From positions 19,512,535-19,576,534 of the forward strand of contig OY783203.1 in the NCBI GenBank assembly GCA_963678705.1: a stretch of 64,000 nucleotides of DNA, written 5' to 3'. The notes below the pieces were generated by a model, which made no database searches, was not told the DNA's origin, and saw nothing but the letters and a program-made list of their open reading frames with translations. The stretch is from Panorpa germanica. Lineage: Eukaryota > Arthropoda > Insecta > Mecoptera > Panorpidae. Both the position numbers and the translations under genes were made by a program. Positions 9,504 through 21,455 of this stretch are shown piece by piece (position 1 is the first letter of the stretch; each line of letters opens with the position of its first letter).

Positions 9504-9899
9504 TATAGATTGATAATTCAGAGATTCTTTTTTTGAAAAAGCGTTTTATTTCTCAATAACAGATATTTCTTTCGGTAAAAAGCGCTTTATTTATCAACAT
9601 ACTCTCCTTACATTTAGTCCAACGTTTTTGCCATTTTTTTATTTCTTCCAAATAATAGATTTTCTCAAGGCTCTTAAAATAGACGTTTGTTTCATTGTTT
9701 CAGTGATGATCTCTTTGTTAGACCCAAATATCTTACCGCTCATCCATTTCTTCAGATTTGGAAACAGGAAATAGTCGCAGGGGGCTGTCCAAATTTGACA
9801 GTAGCTTGCTCGAAATTTGATAGTTGTGTATTAATAGATGGCAGTTAAAGGAACAGTGCGGGGAATTAAAAAAGTATCTGATTTATCAAACTACCCTCG
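9504..9899 (-). mobile_element. Internally deleted mariner (type 2), minus strand
   Basis: The left end (gattgataattca) and right end (read inward, CGAGGGTAGTTTGATAAATC) are mariner-type inverted repeats, with TA at the right flank. Between them, minus-strand sequence at about 9540-9780 encodes a transposase C-terminus (the reverse of 'tttcctgtttccaaatctgaagaaatgg', the FLFPNLKKW region), then the element jumps to the 5' untranslated region. All of the N-terminal and catalytic coding sequence is deleted. It is a close relative of 40518-41037 and 17465-19054. Confidence 0.8.
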
Positions 9900-10144
9900 T
9901 ATTAAGTAGATCCAAAATAAACTGAGATATCTGAGTATTGAATTGCATAGAGGATAAAATTTGACATATACCTGCATACTAAACTCAAATTTCGCTGTTT
10001 GTAGTTGTTTCACTAATGAACTGGACGATCGATATGTGTACTTAAGCAACACAAATCGAGGCTTTCAGTGTATTATAGTAGAATAAGTATCAGTCCTTCA
10101 AACTACTCTGGAAGTCATTTAAAATATTATAATAAAATAATATT

Positions 10145-10792
10145 GTTAATAAATGCATGCAATATTCATATTTGTATACCAATATCTTGCTTTTATTTTT
10201 AATTAATATTAGATTTAAGATTTCTTTGTCTTAATTCATTTATATTTTATACCTAGTTGTTTCATATACACTGTTCTCTGTGGGCAAAATATAATATTAC
10301 AAATGTAAACATCTTTTGTTTATACGATTCACTTCTCAAGGGTTCGACACTACGCATTTGCTCCTAATTCGTTCTTATCGCTTCAACACTCAAACCTACA
10401 GCACGCTTAACGTTTTGGTGCATATACATATAATAATTATTACACACATTTTTATTTATAACTTAAACCGCGAGTTACATTTCCTTAGTGTCGTAAATAG
10501 TATTCTTATTACCTAATCAATTTATATATAATTCAATAGTGTAATTTAAAATAAATGTAATCTAAAAAAGTTCTGATGTTTTGCTGTGTCTTTTGATTTA
10601 AATAAAAAATTGCAATTAATTAGTTAATAGCTAAAAGGTCCTTCATAATCAAATTGTGCGCCCACTAAGCTATTGAAAGGAACTGAGCGACATTTGCCGT
10701 TCGAGAACTTGGATACCGCCGACAGATCGCAGATACGCCTTAGCAGCTTATAGATATCTATATGGTCTAAACTACACAACCAAATATGATGT
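10145..10792 (+). repeat. Dispersed repeat, inverted partner at 50588-51250
   Basis: About 650 bp present in opposite orientation at 50588-51250 with high similarity over the whole length. Examples are 'aaatgcatgcaatattcatat', 'cacgcttaacg', 'ttaaaccgcgagttac' and 'gcgacatttgccgttcgag'. No transposase or reverse transcriptase homology is visible and the ends are not defined. It could be a solo terminal repeat of a larger element or a long MITE. Confidence 0.7.
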
Positions 10793-11736
10793 ATTAAAAG
10801 TAATAGGTTCTTATATATTCCTACGCTATAAGAAATGATTGTAAAAATATTTCTAATTAAGAACGTCATTCTAATTTCAATGTTAACGAATTACTTTTAG
10901 ACCGACTTATAATTTCATTATACATAATTGAAAGAGAAATGTTCAAAAAAACGTTGAACAATGAATAAAACAATAGAATAAAACAAATCATTTCTTAGCC
11001 TTAGCGCTCCCTTTCTTTCTGTTAATTAAATAACATTCATTAATAAGTTCGCGTCAGAGATTCAATCAATTCAGTATTACAGAAGTTGAACCATTGGCAT
11101 TCGCAAGAGGGGGGCATCCAGGTCCACTAAGTTTAGCTGAGGTGCTACAGCCATGTTCTCATGACGCGACTTGAGTTGAACGAGTTAAATCGATAGTCAA
11201 CATCGCCACGGGAAAGCCTCATATTCAATAAGGTGGATCAACTTCTGAATGTTAAATCAGCAAATGAAAGAACAGTCAATCTTTTTGCTTTATGGCCCAG
11301 TTTCCAGAGTAAAAATTAAAAACATAACAAAAATGGAAAAATTGAGCTCAAAATTTAAATATTTTAAAATTTTCATTGAAGTGCCATACTTTGTAGTGAC
11401 GTAGATCCGTTCCTGTAAGACACACAAAAAAAATAATATACACAAAACTTGTAGAGAATTAAGTCCTCTATAAGTTTGATAATAGCTATTTTTATCATAG
11501 GACGCACTAGTAACGAGATATTGTCAATAAACTGTTTCTGTCTGCCATTTTTTCAAGATGGCGACGCGTGCCGACGTCGCCCGTGTTTGATAACTTTAAC
11601 TTGTCATTAACAGCCATAACTTTAAAACATACCCAAATATTAGAACATGTAAGATAAAAGTGTAAAGTTCCCGGGCTATAACTTCACAGTGTGTTGCCAG
11701 ATTGAATAACTATATGTTACGACCATAAATGAATAT
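10793..11736. other. Unassigned sequence
   Basis: No gene is recognised. A somewhat GC-richer patch lies at 11090-11230, but neither strand gives a splice-bounded open frame that I can defend. A short patch at 11540-11585 (ccattttttcaagatggcgacgcg) resembles sequence common in promoters, but there is no gene after it. Confidence 0.35.
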
Positions 11737-12403
11737 GGGCTTGTGTACTCATTTTTTAGTGGTCGATTTTTCAATTGTTGATTGACGTTAATAAATATGT
11801 TATGTATTGGTGTGTCTATTTTATTAAATATCTAAATGTTGACGGAAATATAGCAATTAAAATTTGAATTGTAGTATTAGCGCTAGAGATGTCGACCATT
11901 TGTCTGACGTGAAATGCATATACGTCAGTTATTTGTTGATTAGGTCAGTGCTGTGGTAATATTTTGTAGCTGTTGGTAGTCGAAATAATAAAGTAAAGTC
12001 AAAGAATAATATGTTTTTATTTTATTTAACCGTGTTACGGCAAACATAATATTGAAATTTTATTGTTTCTCGAAACAGCTATAAATAATATTTGATATTT
12101 TGATATATAATTACATACAGCACGAGATTTACGAGCTGTAAGGTTGGTAACCCGTAAACTTGTCAGAGTTCTCTCAAAAATATATCTCTTTTACACTCTG
12201 TTGTATAAAAGAGATAGTAATATAGCGGTTGTGAGGCCACATGCATTTGTAATGTTCTACAACGTTGAATCCATTTAATAATTAAAGAGACGAAATGACT
12301 TTTTTAATTGTTAATATCTCCTAACATATAAGGAGTTATTAAAAAATAATTGAACATTTGAGGTTCTAGTAACCCACATTATCAATATATAGTACACTTG
12401 CCC
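11737..12403 (+). repeat. GGGCTTGTG-family TIR element, copy I
   Basis: First of four long copies of a roughly 650-bp family (others: 22880-23582, 47545-48200, 52648-53277) plus diverged relatives. The left end is GGGCTTGTGTACTC; the right end is abbreviated to CTTGCCCA. The interior contains 'ttgtagctgttggtagtcgaaataat' and a perfect 11-bp hairpin (TATCTCTTTTA pairing with TAAAAGAGATA) at 12183-12216. It is non-coding. The superfamily is unknown, and the flanks suggest at most a 2-bp AT duplication. Confidence 0.8.
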
Positions 12404-12925
12404 ATTTCGTGCAAATTATAATCTGACGTTTACATTTAGATGATCAGTTTCTTGTTGAAACTTTCAAGTCATCTTCTTCTTTTTTTCCATGAACTATCAT
12501 CGTTCAATTCAAGTCGCCTCGTGGAAATGCGGTTTATGTAAGGGTCGGCAATGTGTCTGGATATTTAAAGACGTAAACAACGTCGCGAACGTGAAATATG
12601 AAATGGATAAAATGGAAACATCTACCTATAATTTTTTTTGCGGACGCCCATGAATAGAACCCTATTTCTATTAATTTTATTGAAATTTTAATGCTTGTAA
12701 TAACGTCGTTACATTGTTTTGCAATAAAATAAATTTCTTATAATTGTTTCAATCAACAAAATAAATATTCGCTACAGTAATTGTCCTCGTGGGTGGTGGG
12801 CGGTGAGGTAATCGAAGAAACGAAATGATATTTACTTTAGGACCGCTTCTCTACTTTCAGATAAACTTAAATTATAGTCTAGGTTTAGTTTAACCAAAAT
12901 GCACGAATATGCTCAGTTCATTGGA

Positions 12926-12982
12926 GACCTCTAGATCAACGGTACGTTGACCTCTAGATCAACGGTAAGTTGACCTCTGATC
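12926..12982 (+). repeat. 23-bp tandem repeat, ~2.5 units
   Basis: Two full 23-bp units starting GACCTCTAGATCAACGGTA, differing at one base, followed by a partial third unit (GACCTCTGATC). It is a short local duplication with no recognised function. Confidence 0.85.
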
Positions 12983-13135
12983 TTGGTGAGGCTCTGCGTC
13001 AGTTCTCCATTTCTGTTTTAAAATGACAAACAAACACCATAAGCAATAAAAATGTTATAAAATTGAGCTCAAAAAGTTCTGTTTCAAACTTGCTAGCTTG
13101 TCACAAGCTAATTTTCTACTTCTCGTATAGAAATC

Positions 13136-13495
13136 GCTTTGTGAACTCATCTTTTTGGGGTCGTATTTCTAATTTTTGATTAAAATAAATGTTAATATAT
13201 ATTGGGCCTTTTTATTTTTTTAAATATTCAAATGTTTACGGATTTATAGCTACATCACATTTGAATTTGAAAATGCGTCTCTGTTGTATAACAGAGATGG
13301 CATATTTGCTACATTTGTAACATGTTTTGGAGGTTTCTATAACCTTAATGACTAAAAATGACTATTTTAATTGTTAATATCTCCTAAAATATAGCGAGGT
13401 ATTAAAAAATAATTGTAAATTGTAAGTCCTGGTAGTCAATTTTATCAATATATTGCGCAGCAGTTTTATAGAAATTAAAACATGGTTCATAGACC
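13136..13495 (+). repeat. Diverged relative of the GGGCTTGTG-family
   Basis: It follows the family order in shortened form: 'ctcatctttttggggtcg', 'tatctcctaaaatata', 'ggtattaaaaaataattg', then 'ttttatagaaattaaaacat'. Its internal hairpin is TCTCTGTT-GTAT-AACAGAGA. The pairing is kept although the stem sequence differs from the other copies. The near-identical tracts 'caaacttgctagctt' lie on both sides (about 13087 and 13516). Confidence 0.6.
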
Positions 13496-14270
13496 CACTG
13501 TCTTACAGTGCAGTTACAAACTTGCTAGCTTACTGCAAGCTAACTAAAGTGCTACACTGCGTTACATTTTCTATCTGGGTACAGTATTGTCTTCACAATG
13601 ATCCAATACTGTTTGCCATTTTCCTGTTTCACCCATTTCTGCTATAACCAATACTTTGTTATCACTGCCTCTGTTCCTTTTTTGTATGTGGGAGCTACAA
13701 GAAAATATAATTTATATGTAAAAATGTATATTTTTCATTTTTCATATACTTGTAAGTGTTTTGTAACGAACTTTTGAGAATTTTCAATATACTCGTACTA
13801 TCTAAAGCACGTTTAAATCGTTTTCCTTTTTAAACACATCAAACTGCTTATTTTTATATAGATTGAAAATGAAAACCTTTTTTTTAAAGTGGAGAATACA
13901 GAAAGTGATTATATTTTAAATTGCAATTTGAAAATCTTATTTTATAGCTATTTGATAATTTTGTTTCGCAATTCGACCCTGGGGCTTTTAGAATGTTATT
14001 GAGAGAATGGAGGTACTATAATATAATAGAAAAGAACATTAAACAGCTATTGTACGGGTATAATAAACATAGGAAAGTCATAAATACTCATAGCACAGAA
14101 GAATAAGGTTTTTGTATTTGTATATATGCATGGGCGTCCGCAGGGAAGGGCAAAAATTCAATTTCTATTGTATTTGGTGCAAAGCTTATCACATATTTCA
14201 TATTATCTAATGTAAAGAAGAAGGGATCCTGGTTTATTAGTGAGACATCTCAGAAAAATGCATGCGCCTT

Positions 14271-14425
14271 AACTCATTAAATTACATATCATTGTGCTTT
14301 ATTACATACTATCTACCCATTCTCATTCCTTACAAAAGGAAATAGAAAAATAAAAACAAAACAGATAAATTTAAACCCCTACTGTTTCTCTCTTCCTGCT
14401 ACTCTCCATTCACTCGCCTTTAAAG
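14271..14425 (-). mobile_element. LINE subfamily-2 3'-end fragment
   Basis: It matches the 3' untranslated end of the copy at 15248-15915 ('ttaaattacatat', 'caaaacagataaattt', 'aacccct'). Only untranslated sequence and perhaps a few codons remain. It is a severely 5'-truncated insertion. Confidence 0.6.
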
Positions 14426-14457
14426 AAATGCGTTCAAAAATAAAATTATAACTTCAC

Positions 14458-14855
14458 AATCTGAACTAATCTTAAAAGTCAAAGAACTCTAGGTCGTTTT
14501 AATTTTTGGAAATACGTCAATCGAAAAAAGTGTGCCAATATCACAAAATGTAGCGAATCTGCTCTTGCTTTAGATCTACATATATATTTATGTGAATCAA
14601 CTGAAGTTAACATTTTCATAATCTAACAAATGTGAAACTTGCATTGCAAGACAATTCTTATATATTTAGTAGAAGTAGAAAATGAACGTTGGAATTAACT
14701 TGTGACAAATCAACAAGTTTAACCTGGACAATCAGATAATTTTCTACCTAGAAAGGGTTATTGAAGAAAAAATATTTTTATTAATTTTGTGTGTCGTACT
14801 TGAACGACACGTTTTCAAAAATTAGGCAGAACCTTTCGCACAACCCTTGTTTTTG
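14458..14855 (-). repeat. Dispersed repeat, inverted partner at 46590-46870
   Basis: It aligns in reverse with 46590-46870 at both ends: 'gtgtcgtacttgaacgacacg' near 14790-14812 and 'aggtcgttttaatttttgg' near 14492-14510. The middle is more diverged or carries an insertion. There is no coding frame and the family is unknown. Confidence 0.6.
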
Positions 14856-15247
14856 AATCTTGGAACAGATAACAAACTCTGGGTCACAATTGTAACATTT
14901 CGACGATCAACTAGGTCAGTTTTATATCAGCCTAACCAACTTTAGTCTGTACTTCAGACGCTGATTATAATTAATTATTACATAAGATAAATACAATGCC
15001 ATCTGTACTATATAGTGGAATTGACACGACACGTTTGTTGTTGCTCATAAAGATTTCTGTATATATTACTAAGTTTAATCAAGACGTTCAATAAATTAGA
15101 ATAAAACAATTGATAATCGCTCAGTTAATAAGGATAATAAGACGAAGATATTTATTTAAGATGACTCTGTATGTATCAATAAATTGGTATGTACTATATA
15201 TATTATTATTATTTTATTGTAATATTTTTGCCATTACGCACTACATT

Positions 15248-15915
15248 TTTCAGCCTTAAATCATTAAATTACATATCGTTGTGATTAATTACATTTTGTG
15301 ATACTTATTCTATCTACCTATTCTCACTCATTACAAAAAAATTAAAATAGAAACAAAACAGATAAATTTGAACCCCTGCTATGCCATTCCTTCTATTTCT
15401 TCGCCCCTTTTTCTATCGTCGCCATCCATAGCTCTTTTTTACTCTATTTTCACTCATCTCTCTCCAGCAAACCTTGCACATCCTTTCTCCTCTATTTCCT
15501 AGTATTTGTTGCCTTTCTCTTCGTTTCCCAATCTAAATCTTACAATTCTTTTTATGTTCCTTGTCTCATTTTCTCTGATAGCTCTCTGATAGGTCTTCTT
15601 GTATATTTCATTGTATTTGCTATTATGAATTTTTTCCATTCTTTCCTGCTGCTGTGTCTTTCTGTCTCTCCTCCTTAGCTCCTCTTCCACAATCGTGCAT
15701 TCTTCTCTTCTTCTCTCTGCCTTTCAAAGTACTCCTTTCTCCTTTTCGTTCCTCCTCTTCCACCCTCCTTTTTACTCTCCTTCCTTTTTTCCTGAAGATC
15801 TCACCTTCAGCATTTCTAATTTTCTATTCGAATCTAATTGCCCTCCTTCCTGCTTCGATTCTTATTTTGTTCCTTTCATCTCCTCCATTACCATATATCC
15901 CGACGTGCACCTGTG
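15248..15915 (-). pseudogene. LINE subfamily-2, C-terminal ORF2 fragment
   Basis: Minus-strand remnant of a LINE related to copies A and B but with a different 3' end (GGGGTTCAAATTTATCTGTT). The frame 15499-15690 reads EEELRRRDRKTQQQERMEKI and later RFRLGNEEKGNKY, the segment just before the zinc-like motif of ORF2. Frame interruptions occur on either side, and the copy is 5'-truncated near 15915. It is an older, inactive insertion. Confidence 0.82.
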
Positions 15916-17464
15916 TTGGCGTGTCAAATCAAACTGTTGCCCAAACAAACAGTGGCCCAATTTAAATTGGTATGTTAATTGTTAAATTTCTTGGAGTTCA
16001 GTTCAAAGTATTCCTATTGATATATGAATTTTTAGTACATTTGTTATACAGTTCTTAAATCTATTTTAAATAAACCTAGCTAGAGCTATCTTTATTTTAA
16101 TTTTGTTTCTATTTATAAAATGGTGTTGGATGAGAAGTAATCTTGATTGGTATGTGGTCTTAAAACTAACTTATGGTTGAAGTTACGAGAGTTCGGCGGT
16201 GACTCATATTTAAAACAAGTTGTGGGGTATAAACTGCTGATATAACTAAAAAGCACTGACTCATTTATTGTTCTATAATGTATATAGAAACGAATAAGAC
16301 AAAATTCATTATCGTATTATAAATTTATACCGCTCTTATAACCTCTTTTAAGTATAAGTCACCGCCGATCTATCGTGATTTTGACAATATAACTATTATA
16401 TACAACTTATAATTAACTTAAAGTTACTTATCTAATACAATGTAGTTTCGTATTGGGTATTTACCATACCACATTATATCTGGTGTGAATTTTCCTCTAT
16501 TTTTTGGGGTTTGTCAGATGTTTACCTAACTTAATAAACCAATTTCTAAGCATCAGAGATAATACTAAGCATCTGCGTTATTGAAAAAATACTAGACGAT
16601 TTTAAAGTCGTAAAAACGTTTAAAATTAAAAAAAAATAGTATATAGAATAGTAGAAATAGTAGTATAGCGTAGTTCATGGCTTTTGAAAAAATAAATAAA
16701 ATAGCCTCCACCTTAAAAGAAAGACCAAAAACTGAGCATGTTTTTAAAAAGGTTTGAACGATCCTGAGGCTTTACACCTTGCTACCAAACACACTGTATA
16801 TATAAATGTTAATTTGTGCAGCATACACCTAAAAAAACATCAAATATTAAACAATGATAAATGCTTTAAATATTTGCGCAAATATTTTTTTGTTTTAATA
16901 AAAAGTTCTCTACCTTTGATGATTGTAATGGTGCAGAACTACGCGATATTACTGTGGAGTGTCTCTACACTCCCTCGCACCCCGCGCCCCCTACTCATCC
17001 GCGCACCTGTTAATACTCGGAATTTTGTCTAACATAGATGAACGACAAAGCATTATTATTACAATATGAAAATATTTAATTATGTTTTAAAATGAATATT
17101 TTCCTGAATCTGAATCTGTGTCGGTCCATTATTAATATATGAGTGAGTGAGACTAGTATGTAAATGTTTGATAGAATTTAATTTTACGAAGAATTTACTG
17201 AAATATTTTAACATTATCATTAAAATTGATAATAATTCAGAATACCGTGACATTATTGCTAGATCCCTGAGGCTAACATTTGTTTTAAATTTAATAGGGT
17301 CGCGAAAACATCATTATGCTCTAGACTAGGTAATATTGTTTGTTCATTATAAAGTCAGACTGTAATTATTATGTATATCTAGCCAGGTTTTCACCTCGTC
17401 AAATCTAGATTTAAATGATATTGATAAAATCGTATCTTTCTTAGGATTTCAGTCTTTCGTTATG
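15916..17464. other. Unassigned AT-rich sequence
   Basis: No gene is recognised in this 1.5-kb stretch. A short GC-rich patch at about 16960-17010 (actccctcgcaccccgcgcc) stands out from the surroundings, but it has no convincing open frame, tRNA fold or splice context. Confidence 0.4.
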
Positions 17465-19054
17465 CGAGTGCAGTTTGATAAGTAAGTTAATTTTTGAATT
17501 TCCCGCGCAGCTCCCGTCAACTGCCATCTATTAATAAACTACTGCCAAATTTTGAGAAAGGTATGTCATTTAGTTTGTGTTTGCAGATATTGAAAGCAGA
17601 CAACCAAGTGAATTTTAACGAAAAGTAATATTCTTTGCGTAAAAAACCATCACTGAAACCAAGGAAAGGCTTGATAAATACTATGGAGACTCTGCACCAT
17701 AAATTTCAATGGCAAGGAAGCGGTTTACTGAGTTTTGTTGTGGTCGTACCAGCACAAATGACGCTGAACGTTCAGGTCGCCCAAAAGAGGTCGTCACGCC
17801 ATAAATAGTCCATAAAATCAATGGTATGATATTGGACGATCGGAGAATGAAAGTGCGTGAGGTGGCTGATGCTGTTGGCATCTCAACTGAGAGGATACAT
17901 TACTTTATTTTTATTAATTATTACATATTAATTGTGTGCCTTTTGGCTTTACAATCTACAGTATTATATTTCCTAATACATTTAACCCTCTATTATATTT
18001 TCGCTATACTTCTTCCCTTCTGTCCTCATTTTCACTTCTCTCGCCTTTTACGTCTATCACTCTGTTTCTTTTGTCGTTGACCATTGAGTTGATACTAGGG
18101 AAAATATTCTCTTCACATTCACATTGTGGTTTGGAATGGCAACTAGGTGTTCGCATATATAATAACATCACTTCTCATTAAAATACTTCCTTATAAAAAA
18201 TATAAACAAAACTGGAACTGCTATTGCTTCGCTCCTCCTGCTACTCTCCCTCTTCTTTCTACTCTGCCATTCCTTCTCTTTCATCGTCCCTTTTCTCTAT
18301 CTAAGTCATCCTCCTCTTCCCTTCACAGCCTCTCTTTAATAACTGCCCAATATTCTTTTCGCTTATTATCTTTTTCTGACATGAAAATTTAATGTGCTCC
18401 AATATTTCTATCTCCGTTCCGCACACCCTACACATCCTTTCCTCGCTATTTGGCCAGTATCTGTTTCCTTTCTTCTTATGTCTTTTTCTCTTAAGTGTGT
18501 GGTATATCTCTCTCTCCCAAATCCTTTTGTATCTGTTGTAATTGCTCTTCTCAATTTTTTCCATTCTCTCCTGTTGCTTTTCCTGTATCTCCCTGTCTCT
18601 TCTCCTTAGTTCCTCTTCCACACTTGTGCCTCCTTCTCTTCTTTTCTCTGCCTCCTCTGTCACCATTCCATTCCTTTCGTAATACTCCTTTTTTACATTA
18701 CATTACATTTACATTTTACATAAATATTTGGACATGAAAAAGCTATCCGCGTGATGGGTGCTGCAATGGGATAGACATCGCCAAAATCCATTGATTAGGA
18801 CTCGAATTTCTATCCCACCCAGCATATTCTCCATATTTATCTGCATGCGACTATTTCCTGTTTCCAAACCTGAATAAATGGCAGAGCGGTAAGAAATTTG
18901 AGTCTAACATGGAGATCATCACTGAAATCATTGAAACAAACGCCTATTGGCTGAAAGGCCTTGAGAAAGTACTAAATGTATCGAGCTTAAAGGAGACTAA
19001 GTTGCGAAAGCGCTTTTTCAAAAAAAGTCACTAAATTATCAAACTACTTTCATA
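17465..19054 (+). mobile_element. mariner (type 2), split by a LINE
   Basis: The left end contains GCAGTTTGATAAG and the right end, read inward, contains AGTTTGATAATTTAGTGACT, so the ends are related to those at 40518-41037. The 5' half (about 17700-17900) encodes RFTEFCCGRTSTNDAERSGR-like and then MKVREVADAVGISTERIH, the mariner DNA-binding domain. The 3' half resumes at about 18725 with MKKLSA and WV, then the C-terminal region. A stop follows TP in the 5' half, another interrupts KKLSA-x-WV, and much of the catalytic core is missing. The LINE at 17904-18693 interrupts it. Confidence 0.82.
17904..18693 (-). mobile_element. 5'-truncated LINE, copy D, inside a mariner
   Basis: Minus-strand LINE whose 3' end carries the family stem-loop (17931-17955, with an AAAA loop instead of GAAA). 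The direct repeat TACATTAC at 17896-17903 and 18694-18701 is the probable target duplication, although the right copy lies in an ACATT-rich tract. The frame 18301-18666 matches the ORF2 C-terminus: VTEEAEKRREGG, EEELRRRDRE, then CRVC-x9-H-x4-C. It is more diverged than copies A to C, so it is an older subfamily. Confidence 0.82.
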
Positions 19055-20107
19055 TTCCATACAAAAATCCTATGTATTACTCACATAATAAATTTAAAAA
19101 ACCTTAAATATTCACGTTATTCAAAGTTTTATTGAAAAAATAAAACAGTCAGCTCTTGTTGATACACAATGTATAATTTAAATACTCAGAAAAAGATAAA
19201 TTGTAACCAATAAATGACTTCATAAAAAGAAAGCTATAAAAAGTTAAGAATAGCTCCGACAAAGTAATGAATCAAACATTACTTAAAAAATGTTATTGCT
19301 TTTAAATAGAGAGCTAGAGAACTACTATAGAAAATGTACATTAAATTTGATTTAATATTTTCTCCCTATCAGCTAGTAGCACCCGCATGGCTTCTCGACT
19401 TCCAAGTTCTGAAATTCATCAAGCCGTGGAAGGCCGTGGAAGGCGTGTGCGACTGGCAAGGTCTGTGACACACTGCCTGCCTACATTGTTATATGCAAAA
19501 CCACGTTTTAGAATAAATTATCTTCAAAGTAATTACTTTTATAAAAGAACTAAATGTGGCATTGTTACTTAATACTGACAGCACTTTGCAGCTGGCGCTA
19601 AATACAATGAGCCACCTCAATTAGAGATAAGATTCAAGCAATTATCAAACGAATATCCATTTGACTTTATGGTTGATGTTGAAGATTTTACAGATTTTAT
19701 TTATAACAATGGAATCTTGCTTTTATATTATCTGGCAACAATTATCTATTAATGCAGAGAATTTAGTCAGTTAGGCATAGATTTCCACGCGGAAAAAAAC
19801 TGTGTATGTCTACAGAAATTATCGCGGCACAGAGAGGTTTTCTTCCTTTTCTTTGGTTGTAGAACATATAGTTGAATGTGGACACACGCACTACGGAATT
19901 AATTCCGCAAAAACTATATGCTGTTGTCGGTGGATCTCTTTGTAAGCAGTAGGCATCAGTCGCTGGATTAACATGACAAGATATATAAATACAACAGTAT
20001 AAAAACAGTTATTGGCGGAGTCTATTACTGCATCCGTAGTGTGTGGTACAGAATTATTATGTCGTGGGATATAGACCTTAAAGAGCAATGTCTGGAAATT
20101 AAAGTAT
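19055..20107. other. Unassigned AT-rich sequence
   Basis: No gene is recognised. A short open frame at 19387-19572 has no recognisable product and no splice context. Confidence 0.4.
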
Positions 20108-20934
20108 TCAGAACGAAACCCTTACAGAACATTCTAAACATCTTTGAAATAATCCGTCAATCGGGTGTTTATCTTCGCCATAATTTACAAAGCAGTTACA
20201 TATAAATTTTCGAAAGTTATTCAGTTTTTTTTGTAGTAAAAATAATTGAAATACGAGTTCGTCACCAGTTATGACCCTTTTAAGCAAATCTGGATCGCCG
20301 TTGACGTCATTCAACAATTCCTGAGCGATGCTCATGCAACGATTTTTTTGCTCAAAATTCAGCAATTTTGGAACAAATTTGGCTGCCACACGCTTCATGC
20401 CCAAAATTTCCGAAAAAATTGCATGGCATGAGCCAACCGATATGCCGACATCCTCAGCAACTTCTCTAATAGTGATTCGACGATTCTCCATAACAATTTT
20501 CTTCAATTCCTCAACATTTTCATCGGTTGTTGATGTGCTGGGGCGTCCAGGGCGAGCGTCGTCATTCACATCTTCTCGACCTTCTGTGAAAAGCTTGTAC
20601 CACTTGTAAACATTTTTTTGGCTTAAAAAGTAGACTCATCGTATGCCACTTTCAACATTTCAAGTGTTTTGGAGCACTTGATTCCATTTTTCACACAAAA
20701 TTTAATGCAAACTCTTTGATCCATGTTTTTCGACTTCGCAGAAAATCGCCGAACACGCAAAACACTTCTAACTTTTATGCTTTTCACAAACAAACTAAAT
20801 GTGCTATATAGCTAAAACTGTGAACATATGTTCGAGACGAGTGTACCAATATAACAAAATAAAAAAATCGATAATCGAATGTACGTAGCCCGCGAAATTT
20901 GAAAATTCACCTAATTTTTTGAACAGATCTCGTA
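20108..20934 (-). pseudogene. mariner-family transposase relic (type 3)
   Basis: The terminus is CGAGATCTGTTCAAAAAATT, read inward from about 20932. The start codon is at 20724 (MDQRVCIKFCVKNGIKCSKT). A 2-bp insertion near 20622 shifts the frame just before QKNVYKWYK. The long frame then runs NDDARPGRPSTSTTDENVEE to ITIREVAEDVGISVGS, MKRVAAKFVPKLLNFEQKNR and VITGDE. This is the DNA-binding domain and linker up to the first catalytic Asp region. After VITGDE it jumps to what looks like 3' untranslated sequence, so the catalytic core and C-terminus are deleted and the other terminal repeat is not seen. It has one frameshift and one large deletion. Confidence 0.88.
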
Positions 20935-21377
20935 TATTAGATATCGTGATTTAAAATGAGTTTTTAAAAATATGTAATTTAAAGTTAAATATTTTTCAAA
21001 ATATTTAGTTTTAAAAATGAACGTGTCTTATACATTGAGTAATGAACGGAATTTTTTGGACACTTTGATAATATTTTTAAATGAATTTGACAAAAGTTTT
21101 TTTTATTTAGCTATAAATCGCTCGACTCGTAGTACGCCGACGTAATACAACTTTTTACTCAGATTTTAGAACGCAACGTTTTTATCAACGTGGTATAATA
21201 TCTTTTGTTTTATTTATCGTTAGCCTATTTTCGGCAATCTCCTACAATATTTACAGTTTTTACAGTGTTAAGACCACTTATATGTAGGCTACACAGCGAT
21301 ATTATAAGTTTTATACTTATGACATACACGCAATGAATTTAATTAATAATAATCAAACCTAGAAAACATAATTCTAA

Positions 21378-21455
21378 TCCGGGGATCTTACACGAAGACA
21401 CAGAAGTCTAGTATCAGACATCAATGCTCTCGCTCACTGTGTCGTCTAAACGTAT
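21378..21455 (-). repeat. tRNA-derived SINE fragment
   Basis: The reverse complement runs 'gagcattgatgtctgatac', then 'tgtgtcttcgtgtaagatccccgg'. This is the same tRNA-like head as at 32085-32165 and 37376-37650. Only the region around the B box remains and the box itself is degraded. Confidence 0.55.

Noticed and set aside
16955-17012. GC-rich patch as a possible exon or CpG-type promoter
   Set aside because: It is too short, and neither strand gives an open frame with flanking splice sites or a start context.
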